Positions 8,570-17,375 of a stretch of 58,757 nucleotides of DNA are shown in pieces (positions within the stretch are counted from its first letter, which is position 1; each line of letters begins with the position of its first letter). Source of the stretch: Gemmatimonadales bacterium (GTDB taxonomy: Bacteria > Gemmatimonadota > Gemmatimonadetes > Gemmatimonadales > JACORV01); contig JAUYOW010000199.1 in NCBI GenBank assembly GCA_030697825.1, positions 1 through 58,757 of the forward strand, in the 5' to 3' direction. The notes under the pieces were generated by a model. It saw nothing but the letters and a program-made list of their open reading frames with translations, did no database searches and was not told the origin of the DNA. The position numbers were made by a program, and so were the translations under genes.

Positions 8570-11140
8570 ATGGCCTCTTCAGCTATCGCGGGCAACCGCC
8601 CCATGACCAGCGCCGCCGACGCCACGACGGAACGGCCCCCCTACCTGCTGGCGCTGCTCGCCGCGGGCGTGGTGCTCGCAGGCTACGTCTTCACCCTCGC
8701 GCCATCGGTGACGTTCTGGGACGCGGGAGAGTTCATCTCCGCCTCGCACATCCTGGGGATCCCGCACCCGCCAGGCACCCCGATGTTCGTGATCCTGGGC
8801 CGAGTGTGGGACGCGTTCTTTCCGGTCGGGACGACGGCGTTCAAAACGAACCTGATGAGCGCCACCTTCAGCGCGTGCGCGTCGGGGTTCCTGTTCCTGT
8901 TCATGCATTCGATCCTGGGGCGCGGGACGAAGGGGATGGAGGCGGGCGCGGCCCGTGTCTTCCGGGTAGGCGGCGCGTTCGCGGCGGCGCTCATCGCGGC
9001 CTACGTCTTCACCAACTGGCAGAACTCGAACGAGACCGAGGTCTACCAGATCTCGATGTTCGCCATCGGCGCGATCGCGTGGCTCTGCTGGCTATGGCGG
9101 CGCGACCGGAACGGCCCCAGCGGGGCCCATGAGCTGCTGCTGCTCATCTACATCCTCGGCATCGCGCTCAGCACGCACCTCATGGGGCTGCTGGTCGGTC
9201 CCGCGGTGATCGCGTACATGTACCACGTCCTCCGGACCGAGCCGGCGCGCGATCCCAAGGAGCGGCAGGTGCAGTGGGCGGAGTTCCTGGTGGCGGGAAG
9301 CCTCTGGGTCACCATGGTGGGCGTGGGGATCGGTGCCTGGCCGATCGCTGTGCTGGGGTTGCTGCTGTTTGGCGTCGCGGCGTACTTCGCCTACCGGGCG
9401 GGGACGCTCTTCTTCGCGGGTGCCGCGCTGGTGGTGGCCGCGATCGGGGTGAGCGGGTTCCTGTACCTGTTCATCCGGGCGGGGTTGCACCCCTACGTGA
9501 ACGAGGCGGACCCCTCGACGTGGAGCAGCCTCTGGTCGGTGATCCGGCGCGAGCAGTACCCGTTCCGCTCGCCGCTCGATAATCCTATCTACCCCCACGG
9601 ACCGGACAACCCCGGCCGCACCTTGTCGCTGCTGGCGCTCCAGATCCTGAACTACATCCAGTATTTCGATTGGCAGTGGTCGGCGGGCCTCCAGCGCGCG
9701 TACACTCTGCTGGCGCCGGCGCGGCTGCCGTTCACGCTGCTGTTCACCGGCCTGGGCATCTGGGGCGCTACCGAGCACCGGAAATGGGACCGCCCGACCT
9801 TTTGGTTCATCGCCACGCTCTTCGCCACCACCAGCCTCGGGCTCGTCCTCTACCTCAACTTCAAGCCGGGCTTCTCGCTCGCGCTCCAGACCTACGCGGA
9901 CCGGGAGATGCACGAAGTGCGCGAGCGGGACTACTTCTTTACGGTCTCGTACGTGGCGTGGGGGTTGTGGGCGGGTCTGGGCCTGGCGGCGGCGTACCGC
10001 GCGCTGCGCGAGCGTCTGAGCGAGACGGTGCCGGTGCCTGCCGCGGGAATGGTATTCGCGGCGGCGCTGATCCCCTTTGCGCTGAACTTCAACGCCGCGA
10101 GCCGGAAGCACGGCCCGTCGGCCACCCTGGCGCGAGACTTCGCGTACAACATGTTGATGTCGGTGGAGCCGTACGGGATCCTGTTCACCAACGGCGACAA
10201 CGACACCTTCCCGCTCTGGTACGCACAGGAGGTCGAGGAGATCCGGCAGGACGTGGTGGTGGTGAACCTGTCGCTCATCAACACCGACTGGTACATCCGC
10301 CAGCTGCGCGACAACCCGGCGCGGCCCTACCGGCCCGACAGCGCCGCCATCGGGCTGTACGGGAGGGAAGCCGGCCCGCCGCCGGCGTGCAGCGCCGCGT
10401 GGGCGGACACGCTCGACGCGTGGGCGCGCGCCGCCGACCGGCGAGGGCCGGACCGGCAGTTCGGGATGCCCACCTGCCTGCACACCCTCACCGACGATCA
10501 GATCGTGGGCATCCAGCCCCAGCTCCTGTCGAGAGACCTGGTGCTGCACGTCGGGAACATCACCCACACCTATCCCGCGAACACGCCGATGTACGTGAAA
10601 GACATCATGGTGCTGCGGCTCATCCAGGAGAACCTGGGGCGGCGGCCGATCTACTTCGCGCTAACGGCGGGGAGCGGGAGCCGCATGGGGCTCGACCAGT
10701 ACATGAACCAACAGGCGCTCGCCTTCAAGCTCATGCCCGACCCGGTGACTTCCGGCCCCGAAGGACTCTTCGGGACGAAGGTGGATGTGGAGCGGACTCG
10801 CACGCTGGTGTGGGACGTGTTCCGTTATGCGCGGCTCTTCGACGTGGACAGCCTCGAGCTCGACCCCACGGACGACAACATCGCCGGAAACCTCGCCTTC
10901 AACTACATGACGCTGGGCGAGGCGTACCGGCAGCTCGGGAACGCGGAACTGGTGGTCGCGAACTTCCGGAAGGCGAACCATCTATCGCCGAACCCGGAGC
11001 TCGAGCGGTACGTCAGGACGTTCGAGGCGGCCACGGTGAACCCGGCCATTCTGGGGCCGGACACGGTCCAGGCGCGGCCGGAGAGCGGGGCGGCTGGCGC
11101 CCGCCCCGCGGCGCGGGACAGCTCGGGCGGTCGCCGGTAG
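8570..11140 (+). CDS. DUF2723 family multispanning membrane protein
   Basis: An 856-residue protein with a cytoplasmic N-terminus and roughly ten or more hydrophobic helices in residues 24-500, followed by a long soluble domain and a short TPR-like C-terminus (about residues 765-820). The first loop has the DUF2723 hallmark WDAGEF and HPPGTP, resembling the Asp-containing loop of GT-C glycosyltransferases. The family includes TMEM260, described as a protein O-mannosyltransferase, so a lipid-sugar-dependent protein glycosyltransferase is a reasonable but unproven guess. A later segment, GDNDTFPLWYAQE, is typical of the Bacteroidota/Gemmatimonadota versions. An in-frame ATG at 8603 is an alternative start. 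Confidence 0.85.
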   Translation: MASSAIAGNRPMTSAADATTERPPYLLALLAAGVVLAGYVFTLAPSVTFWDAGEFISASHILGIPHPPGTPMFVILGRVWDAFFPVGTTAFKTNLMSATFSACASGFLFLFMHSILGRGTKGMEAGAARVFRVGGAFAAALIAAYVFTNWQNSNETEVYQISMFAIGAIAWLCWLWRRDRNGPSGAHELLLLIYILGIALSTHLMGLLVGPAVIAYMYHVLRTEPARDPKERQVQWAEFLVAGSLWVTMVGVGIGAWPIAVLGLLLFGVAAYFAYRAGTLFFAGAALVVAAIGVSGFLYLFIRAGLHPYVNEADPSTWSSLWSVIRREQYPFRSPLDNPIYPHGPDNPGRTLSLLALQILNYIQYFDWQWSAGLQRAYTLLAPARLPFTLLFTGLGIWGATEHRKWDRPTFWFIATLFATTSLGLVLYLNFKPGFSLALQTYADREMHEVRERDYFFTVSYVAWGLWAGLGLAAAYRALRERLSETVPVPAAGMVFAAALIPFALNFNAASRKHGPSATLARDFAYNMLMSVEPYGILFTNGDNDTFPLWYAQEVEEIRQDVVVVNLSLINTDWYIRQLRDNPARPYRPDSAAIGLYGREAGPPPACSAAWADTLDAWARAADRRGPDRQFGMPTCLHTLTDDQIVGIQPQLLSRDLVLHVGNITHTYPANTPMYVKDIMVLRLIQENLGRRPIYFALTAGSGSRMGLDQYMNQQALAFKLMPDPVTSGPEGLFGTKVDVERTRTLVWDVFRYARLFDVDSLELDPTDDNIAGNLAFNYMTLGEAYRQLGNAELVVANFRKANHLSPNPELERYVRTFEAATVNPAILGPDTVQARPESGAAGARPAARDSSGGRR

Positions 11141-11167
11141 GCGGCGGGACTACTAGCTTACAAGGTT

Positions 11168-11839
11168 ATGGACGTCGAGGCCGTCCGGGCCCGCATCGCC
11201 CAGGCGGCGGCCCGCAGCGGCCGAACGGCCGAGGCCGTTCAGGTGGTCGCGGTCACGAAGGGCCACCCGATCGAGCGGGTGCGGGATGCGGTCGCCTTGG
11301 GCTTCACGGACCTGGGCGAGAACCGCGTCCAGGAAGCGCTCGCGAAGCAGGAGGCCTGGCCCGACGCGCCGGTCCGCTGGCACCTGATCGGCCACCTCCA
11401 GCGCAACAAGGCGAAACTGGCCGTCGGGCGCTTCGCGCTGATCCATTCGCTCGATTCGGTTCGCCTGGCGGACGCGCTCGAGCTGGAAGCGGCGAAGCGA
11501 AACCTGGTGCAGGACGCGCTGGTCGAGGTCAACGTCGCGCGCGAGCCGCAGAAGAGCGGCGCGATGCCCGAGGAGGCGGAGAAGATCGTGGCCCACGCCG
11601 CCACGCTGCCGCACCTTCGAGTGAACGGCCTGATGACGATGGCCCCGCTGACTGACGACGCGGCGGTGATCCGTCGCACCTTCGCCGGCCTGCGCGCACT
11701 GAAGGAACGGCTCCCGGCTCCCGGCGTAAGCCTTACGGAGCTGTCGATGGGGATGTCAGGTGATTTCGAGATCGCGATCGAGGAGGGCGCCACGATGGTC
11801 CGACTCGGCACGGTCCTTTTCGGGGAGCGGAAGCCATGA
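11168..11839 (+). CDS. yggS: YggS/PROSC family pyridoxal-phosphate homeostasis protein
   Basis: A 223-residue alanine-racemase-fold protein. Lys31 in VAVTKGH is the predicted Schiff-base lysine, and the WHLIGHLQRNK and SMGMSGDFEIAIEEG segments are diagnostic for the family. It binds PLP and buffers its supply without a known catalytic reaction. It overlaps the divIVA-like gene by 4 nt. In Bacillus the orthologue ylmE lies in the same position upstream of divIVA and ileS. Confidence 0.93.
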   Translation: MDVEAVRARIAQAAARSGRTAEAVQVVAVTKGHPIERVRDAVALGFTDLGENRVQEALAKQEAWPDAPVRWHLIGHLQRNKAKLAVGRFALIHSLDSVRLADALELEAAKRNLVQDALVEVNVAREPQKSGAMPEEAEKIVAHAATLPHLRVNGLMTMAPLTDDAAVIRRTFAGLRALKERLPAPGVSLTELSMGMSGDFEIAIEEGATMVRLGTVLFGERKP

Positions 11840-12414
11840 GCGACGACGTCTTTCGTCTCACGCCACTGGACGTGCGGAAGCAGGAGTTCAAGAAAGCGAT
11901 GCGCGGGTACGAGCCGCTCGCGGTCGAGGACTTCCGTTCGCGCGCCGCCGACGAGCTGGAGCGCGTCTTGCGCGAGCGCATGGCGCTCGAGGAGCGCCTC
12001 CGGTACGTCGAGGAACGGCTCAAGGAGTACAAGGCCCGCGACAAGGCGATGAACGACGCGCTGGTGGCCGCGCAGCAGCTCCGCGCCGAGACGCGCGAGC
12101 AGGCCGAGCGCGAGGCGCAGATGATCGTGCGCGAGGCCGAAGCGGACGCCGAGCGGAGGCTGGAGCGTGCGCGCCGCGAGCTGGACCGGATCGAGTCCTC
12201 GGGGCAGCAGCTGTCGCAGAAGCACCACGCGTACCTGGCGTCGCTGCGCACCCTGGTGGACCGGCAGAAGGCGGAGCTGGATGTGCTCGCGGCGAGCGAA
12301 GGCGCGAACTTCGGCAAGGTCGCGGGCTCCATCGCCCCCGCCGACGAGGCCCGGCGCGCCCGCGACGCGAGGAAATCGTCCCCCAAGTGGATCAAGTCGA
12401 TCGTCGAGGAGTGA
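11836..12414 (+). CDS. divIVA: DivIVA domain protein
   Basis: A 192-residue protein. The N-terminal LTPLDVRKQEFKKAMRGYE is the lipid-binding DivIVA motif. It is followed by a long, highly charged coiled coil (about residues 35-150) and a basic tail. DivIVA-type proteins bind negatively curved membrane and recruit division or polar growth factors. It overlaps yggS by 4 nt and the next gene by 4 nt. Its position before ileS matches the Bacillus order. In this organism it could be a polarity marker relevant to the MglA island 15 kb downstream, but that is inference. Confidence 0.9.
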   Translation: MSDDVFRLTPLDVRKQEFKKAMRGYEPLAVEDFRSRAADELERVLRERMALEERLRYVEERLKEYKARDKAMNDALVAAQQLRAETREQAEREAQMIVREAEADAERRLERARRELDRIESSGQQLSQKHHAYLASLRTLVDRQKAELDVLAASEGANFGKVAGSIAPADEARRARDARKSSPKWIKSIVEE

Positions 12415-13232
12415 CCAGCGAGTCCGTAGAGCAGGCCGCGGCCGCCGTGCGCGCACGGTGGCCGAAGCGGCCCGAGATCGCCATCATCCTCGGCACCGGC
12501 CTGGGCGGTCTCGGGCGCGAGATCGCTCTGGAGTGCGAGGTCCCCTACACCGAGGTCCCGGGCTTCCCGCTATCGACCGTCGAAACGCACGCGGGAAAGC
12601 TCCTGCTGGGCACGCTCGAAGGGCGTCCGATCGCCGCGATGCAGGGCCGTTTCCACCACTACGAAGGCTATCCGCTCCAGCGCATCGCTTTCCCGGTCTA
12701 CGTCCTCCGCGCCCTGGGAGCCGGAACGCTGATCGTCTCGAACGCGTGCGGCGGCATGCACCCGCTCTGGGCCTCCGGCGACCTCGTCCTCATCTCGGAC
12801 CACATCAACCTGTTAGGCGGCAACCCGCTGGTCGGCGCCAACGACGAGCGACTTGGCCCGCGCTTCCCGGACCTGTCGGAGCCGTACGACCCCGCGCTGC
12901 GCGCGCTGGCGCGCGCGGTCGCCCTCGAGGAGGGCATCACGCTGCGCGAAGGCGTCTACGTCGCCGTCGCCGGGCCGAACCTCGAGACGCGCGCGGAGTA
13001 CCGGATGCTGCGCGCCATCGGAGCGGACGTGGTCGGGATGAGCACGGTCCCCGAGGTCATCGCCGCCGTTCACGCGGGACTGAAGGTCATGGGCCTCTCC
13101 ATCATCACCGACCAGTGCCTGCCGGACGCACTTGAGCCGGCCGAGTTCCAGCGCATCGTCCGTACCGCCATGGGCGCCGAGCCCAAGCTTAGCGCGCTGA
13201 TCCGGGGTGTGATCCGGCGGATGGCCGGATGA
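12411..13232 (+). CDS. punA: Purine nucleoside phosphorylase (trimeric class)
   Basis: A 273-residue enzyme splitting purine (deoxy)ribonucleosides with phosphate. Family signatures are ILGTGLGGLG near residue 26, ETHAGKLLLG, MQGRFHHYEGY, SNACGG and the GPNLETRAEYRML segment with the base-binding Glu. I chose GTG at 12411, which overlaps the divIVA stop (GTGA). The frame is open further upstream, but that part is a shadow of divIVA. It overlaps ileS by 4 nt. It is an insertion relative to the Bacillus divIVA-ileS order and could work with hpt in purine salvage. Confidence 0.95.
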   Translation: MTSESVEQAAAAVRARWPKRPEIAIILGTGLGGLGREIALECEVPYTEVPGFPLSTVETHAGKLLLGTLEGRPIAAMQGRFHHYEGYPLQRIAFPVYVLRALGAGTLIVSNACGGMHPLWASGDLVLISDHINLLGGNPLVGANDERLGPRFPDLSEPYDPALRALARAVALEEGITLREGVYVAVAGPNLETRAEYRMLRAIGADVVGMSTVPEVIAAVHAGLKVMGLSIITDQCLPDALEPAEFQRIVRTAMGAEPKLSALIRGVIRRMAG

Positions 13233-16200
13233 GCGCGCCGCGCTATCCGGGGATCCCGGTGGACGAGCGCGCGGACGCGCTCGAGCGCGAGTTGCTGCAC
13301 CGGTGGAAGGCCGAGGACCTCTTCCACGAGACCCAGCGCCGCACCGCGGGCGGCAAGCCGTTCGTGTTCTATGAAGGCCCGCCCACCGCGAACGGGCGCC
13401 CGGGCATTCATCACGTCTTCGCGCGCACCATCAAGGACCTGATCTGCCGCTATCACGCGATGCAGGGCCGGTGCGTGACGCGCATCGCGGGATGGGATAC
13501 CCACGGTCTTCCGGTCGAGATCGAGGTCGAAAAGCAGCTCGGCATCAGCAGCAAGACCGAGATCGGCGACCATCCGGGCGCGACCATCTCGGTGACGGAG
13601 TTCAACCGCCGCTGCCGCGAGAGCGTGTGGAAGTACAAGGCGGACTGGGAAAGCCTGTCGGACCGCATCGGCTACTGGCTCGACTACGCGAAGCCTTACA
13701 TCACGTACACCAACGACTACGTCGAGTCGGTGTGGTGGTTGCTGTCACAGCTGCACGAGAAGGGACTGCTGATCCGCGGGCACAAGGTGTTGCCGTACTG
13801 CCCGCGTTGCGGCACGGTGCTCTCGAGCCACGAGCTGGCGCTGGGGTATGACACGGCGAAGGATCCGTCGGTGTATGTGCTGTTTCCGTTGGAAGGGGAG
13901 AAAGGGGAGACAGGGGAGACAGGGGAGCGGTACCTTCTGGTGTGGACGACCGCCCCTTGGACGCTGGTCTCCAACTTCGCGGTCGCGGTGCACCCGGAGC
14001 TCGACTACGTCGAGATCGAGTGGAAGGGGAGGCGCGTCATCCTGGCGGAGTCGAGAGCCGCGCACCTCATCCCCGGTGGCGATACGGAGCCTCTTTCCGT
14101 CCGTCTTTCCGCCGGTCCGTCCGTCCGTCGTTTCAAGGGCCAGGACCTCGTCGGCTTGAGATACCGCCGCCCGCTCGACGTGGCCCCGTGGCCGGAAGGA
14201 CGGCGCTGGGAAGTGATAGCCGGGGACTTCGTCACCGCCGATGACGGGTCCGGACTCGTGCACCTGGCGCCATTCGGCGCGGACGACTTCACGGTCGCGC
14301 GGACTCACGATTTCGCGTACGCGGTCCCGGTGGACGGGGCGGGGAAGTTCCGCGGCACGACCTGGCCCGAGATCGAGGGCGTGTTCGTCAAGGATGCCGA
14401 TGCGGCCATCATCCAGCGGCTGAAGGCCGACGGCCTGCTGCTCAAGCGCGAGACGATAGAGCACACCTATCCGTTCTGCTGGCGCTGCGACACGCCGCTC
14501 CTCTACTACCCGCGCGAATCGTGGTTCGTACGCACGACCGCCGTGAAGGACCGGCTCGTCGCCATCAATCGCGGTATCAGCTGGCACCCCGCCGAGATCG
14601 GCACCGGGCGCTTCGGGGAGTGGCTCGAGAACAACGTGGACTGGGCGCTTTCGCGCGACCGGTTCTGGGGGACGCCGCTCCCGGCCTGGATCTGCGACCG
14701 GGACGCCGCGCACGTGGAGGTGATCGGGTCGTACGCGAAGCTCGCGGAGCGGTGGGGCAGGACGCTCGCCGCGGACTTCGATCCGCACAAGCCGCACATC
14801 GACGGTTACGCCTGGGGTTGCAGGCAGTGCGGCGGCACGATGCGGAGGGCGAGCGAAGTCATCGACACCTGGTTCGACTCGGGCGCGATGCCGGTGGCGC
14901 AGTGGCACTACCCGTTCGAGCACGAGCGGGAGTTCCACGACCATTTCCCGGCGGACTTCATCGCCGAGGGGGTGGACCAGACGCGCGGGTGGTTCTACTC
15001 GCTGCTCGCCATCGCGACGACGGTCTTCGACCGGACCGCGTACCGCAACGTGATCGTGAACGAGCTGATCCTCGACTCGTCCGGGCAGAAGATGTCGAAG
15101 AGCCGCGGCAACGTGGTGGACCCGGTCGCGGCGGTGGAGAAGTACGGCGCGGACGCGGTGCGTCTCTACCTGCTGCTGTCGAGCCAGGTGTGGCTGCCGA
15201 AGAAGTTCGACGAGAAATCGATCCCGGACGTGGCGGGCAACGTGCTGGAGAAACTCCGGCACATCTACCACCTGTTCCAGCTGTATGCGGAGGATTGGGC
15301 GCCGTCATCGGCGGACCCGAAGCCGGCGGATCGCCCTCTCGCGGATCGGTGGCTGCTCGGGCGGCTCGCGCGGACGGTGCGCGAGGTCCGCGCGGCGTGG
15401 GACGGCTACGACGTGACCGTGGGGACGCGCGCCATCGTCGCCTTCGTCGTCGACGACCTGTCGAACTGGTGGGTGCGGCAGAGCCGGGTGCGCTTCTGGG
15501 TCCCGGGCGGCACGGCGGACCCGGCGGCGCTGGCCACGTTGCACGAGGTGCTCTGCGTCACGGCACGGCTGCTGGCGCCAGCCGCACCGTTCCTGTCGGA
15601 CCTGATCCACCGCGCGCTGGCCGGAGCGTCGGTCCACCTGGCGCCCTTCCCGGAGGCGCCCGAGGTCATCGAGGGCGAGGCGCTCGACCGGGCGATGGAC
15701 GTGGTGCGGCGCCTGGCGAGCCTGGCGCGAGGCGCGCGCGAGCAGGTGTCGCTCCGGGTGCGGCAGCCGCTGGCGCGCCTGCTGGCGGCGATCCCGGCCG
15801 ACGTGGATCGCGGCCTGTTCGAGTCGCTCGTGCCGCTACTCGTGGCCGAGGTGAATGTCAAGCGCGTGGAGTTGGTGGGGCAGGGGACGGACCTTGTTTC
15901 TCTGGAGGCGCGGCCTAGCTTTCGTGCCCTCGGAAAACGATTCGGCAAGGCGACGCCGGAGGCGGCCGAGGCGGTCAGGAAACTGGCGCCCGAAGAGGTG
16001 GTCCGGTTCGACGCGGGCGAGCCGGTGGAGATAGTCGTGCAAGGGGCGCGGCACGCGCTTCAGCCGGACGACGTGATCGTACACCGGCACGCGCGGGGCG
16101 ACGTCGTGGTCGAGACCGACGGTGAGGTGGTGGCCGCCATAGACCCCACTCTTACCGACGACCTCAGGCAGGAAGGCCTGGCCCGGGAGGTCGTCAGCCG

Positions 16201-16432
16201 GGTGCAGCGTTTGAGGCGCGACGCGGGTTACAAGGTCACCGACCGTATCGAGTTGTGGGTCGACGGCGACGAGACCGTCCGTTCCACGGCCCGGCGCCAC
16301 GCTGAGTACATTGCAGGGGAAACGCTGGCGCGAAGCGTGGCGGTGGAGGCGGCGCCGCCGGCTGCCGATCTGGTGCAGGACATGGACGTGGACGGCTTCA
16401 AGGCGCGGCTCGGGGTGAAGCGCGCGAACTAA
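13229..16432 (+). CDS. ileS: Isoleucyl-tRNA synthetase
   Basis: A 1067-residue class I synthetase. The HIGH-equivalent is GIHH (in NGRPGIHHV), the form familiar from actinobacterial-like IleS. KMSKS is present as KMSKSRGN. CP1 editing domain segments include WTTAPWTLVSN. The C-terminal anticodon-binding part lacks an obvious zinc cluster, which fits the long eukaryote-like type that is often less sensitive to mupirocin. Oddities: residues 223-234 (GEKGETGETGER) come from a 9-nt tandem repeat ending in the same 13-mer found at 1297, and residues about 290-300 come from a TCCG-rich microrepeat. Both lie in the editing region. Its TAA stop starts another heptamer repeat. Confidence 0.97.
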   Translation: MSAPRYPGIPVDERADALERELLHRWKAEDLFHETQRRTAGGKPFVFYEGPPTANGRPGIHHVFARTIKDLICRYHAMQGRCVTRIAGWDTHGLPVEIEVEKQLGISSKTEIGDHPGATISVTEFNRRCRESVWKYKADWESLSDRIGYWLDYAKPYITYTNDYVESVWWLLSQLHEKGLLIRGHKVLPYCPRCGTVLSSHELALGYDTAKDPSVYVLFPLEGEKGETGETGERYLLVWTTAPWTLVSNFAVAVHPELDYVEIEWKGRRVILAESRAAHLIPGGDTEPLSVRLSAGPSVRRFKGQDLVGLRYRRPLDVAPWPEGRRWEVIAGDFVTADDGSGLVHLAPFGADDFTVARTHDFAYAVPVDGAGKFRGTTWPEIEGVFVKDADAAIIQRLKADGLLLKRETIEHTYPFCWRCDTPLLYYPRESWFVRTTAVKDRLVAINRGISWHPAEIGTGRFGEWLENNVDWALSRDRFWGTPLPAWICDRDAAHVEVIGSYAKLAERWGRTLAADFDPHKPHIDGYAWGCRQCGGTMRRASEVIDTWFDSGAMPVAQWHYPFEHEREFHDHFPADFIAEGVDQTRGWFYSLLAIATTVFDRTAYRNVIVNELILDSSGQKMSKSRGNVVDPVAAVEKYGADAVRLYLLLSSQVWLPKKFDEKSIPDVAGNVLEKLRHIYHLFQLYAEDWAPSSADPKPADRPLADRWLLGRLARTVREVRAAWDGYDVTVGTRAIVAFVVDDLSNWWVRQSRVRFWVPGGTADPAALATLHEVLCVTARLLAPAAPFLSDLIHRALAGASVHLAPFPEAPEVIEGEALDRAMDVVRRLASLARGAREQVSLRVRQPLARLLAAIPADVDRGLFESLVPLLVAEVNVKRVELVGQGTDLVSLEARPSFRALGKRFGKATPEAAEAVRKLAPEEVVRFDAGEPVEIVVQGARHALQPDDVIVHRHARGDVVVETDGEVVAAIDPTLTDDLRQEGLAREVVSRVQRLRRDAGYKVTDRIELWVDGDETVRSTARRHAEYIAGETLARSVAVEAAPPAADLVQDMDVDGFKARLGVKRAN
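13894..13934 (+). repeat. In-frame 9-nt tandem repeat plus dispersed 13-mer inside ileS
   Basis: Four units with the core AGGGGAG spaced by two bases (period 9) encode GEK-GET-GET-GER. The last unit runs into GGGGAGCGGTACC (13922-13934), identical to the repeat between the first two genes. The 9-nt period preserves the reading frame. Confidence 0.8.
14096..14130 (+). repeat. TCCG microrepeat tracts inside ileS
   Basis: TCCGTCCGTC (14096-14105) and TCCGTCCGTCCGTCG (14116-14130) flank a short unrelated stretch. Together they encode a Ser/Val/Arg-rich segment before the conserved RFKGQDLVGL. This is the second microrepeat in the editing region of the same gene. Confidence 0.7.
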
Positions 16433-16457
16433 CGGCTAACGGCCATCGGCCATCGGC
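16430..16457 (+). repeat. Four tandem YAWCGGC heptamers at the ileS end
   Basis: TAACGGC-TAACGGC-CATCGGC-CATCGGC. The TAA of the first unit is the ileS stop codon. It belongs to the same family as 4873-4887 and 7718-7738, and lies 18 nt before the next start codon. Confidence 0.75.
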
Positions 16458-16475
16458 CAGGGAACGAGCCTTACA

Positions 16476-16859
16476 ATGACGAAGAAACAACTCGCGTACT
16501 TCGAGAAGCGGCTGATGGAGGAGAGGGCGCGCGCATTGAAGGAGATCGGTCATTACGACGAGAGCTTCAACGCCACGCTTCAGGCCGCCGGCGGCGACCT
16601 CTCGTCATATTCGTTCCACATGGCCGACCAGGGCACGGACGCCATGGAGCGCGAGAAGGAGTTCCTGATGGCATCCAAGGAGGGCCGCTTCCTCTGGCAC
16701 CTCAACGAGGCGCTGCGCCGCCTGTACAAGACGCCCGAGAAGTTCGGGAAGTGCGAGAACTGCAGCCAGGACATCGGTTACGACCGGCTCGACGCGCTGC
16801 CGCACGCTCGCCTTTGCATCAGCTGCAAGGAGAAGGAGGAAGATGGTAAGCGCCGCTGA
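16476..16859 (+). CDS. DksA/TraR family zinc-finger protein
   Basis: A 127-residue protein with an N-terminal helical hairpin, an acidic segment (MADQGTDAMERE, residues 49-60) where DksA has its tip acidic residues, and a C4 zinc finger with Cys93, Cys96, Cys114 and Cys117. DksA-like proteins enter the RNA polymerase secondary channel. The Bacillus gene in the same place (ylyA) encodes such a protein. Whether this one responds to ppGpp is unknown. It overlaps lspA by 17 nt. Confidence 0.88.
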   Translation: MTKKQLAYFEKRLMEERARALKEIGHYDESFNATLQAAGGDLSSYSFHMADQGTDAMEREKEFLMASKEGRFLWHLNEALRRLYKTPEKFGKCENCSQDIGYDRLDALPHARLCISCKEKEEDGKRR

Positions 16860-17370
16860 ACAACGCCGCTTCGTCGGCGTCGTCTCAGCGGTGATCGTCC
16901 TCGATCTGGCCACCAAGCTGATCGCCGAGTCGTTCCTGCCCCGCTACGTCGGGGTGCCGGTGATCGGTGAGTTCTTCCAGCTCCGCCTCGTCTACAACCC
17001 CGGCGCCGCCTTCGGCCTCAACGTGGGCGAGTACTCGCGCTGGATCTTCATGGGCCTATCGTTCACCGCGCTGTTCGTGTTGGGCTCGATGCTCAAGACG
17101 ACGCGGTCAGGAGACTGGCTCCGGCTGTACGCACTGGCCTCGATCTGCGCCGGCGCGGCGGGTAACCTCGTGGACCGGGTCCGCTCCAGCAAGGGCGTGG
17201 TGGATTTCCTCGACTTCACGGTTGGCTCGCTCCACTGGCCTACGTTCAACGTCGCGGACATGGCCGTGACGTGTGGCGCTTTCGCCCTCGCGATCTCGCT
17301 CTGGGGCGAGGGGAAGCAGCCCGCGCCTGCCGTTCCGGCCCCCGAGGCCGTCCCGCCCGCGGGTTCCTAG
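16843..17370 (+). CDS. lspA: Lipoprotein signal peptidase (signal peptidase II)
   Basis: A 175-residue inner-membrane aspartyl protease that removes signal peptides from prolipoproteins. Four hydrophobic helices are visible. Conserved segments are VYNPGAAFGL, GNLVDRVRSSKGVVDFLD and FNVADMAV. The Asp residues of the last two form the catalytic pair. The C-terminus ends in a short Pro/Ala tail. ATG at 16843 overlaps the zinc-finger gene. Likely substrates in this window include the lipoprotein at 1404-2927. Confidence 0.96.
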   Translation: MVSAAEQRRFVGVVSAVIVLDLATKLIAESFLPRYVGVPVIGEFFQLRLVYNPGAAFGLNVGEYSRWIFMGLSFTALFVLGSMLKTTRSGDWLRLYALASICAGAAGNLVDRVRSSKGVVDFLDFTVGSLHWPTFNVADMAVTCGAFALAISLWGEGKQPAPAVPAPEAVPPAGS

Positions 17371-17375
17371 AGCGC

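Noticed and set aside
4873-16457. Heptamer repeats as a CRISPR array or transposon ends
   Set aside because: Units are 7 nt with no spacers, no cas genes, no transposase and no flanking duplications are seen.
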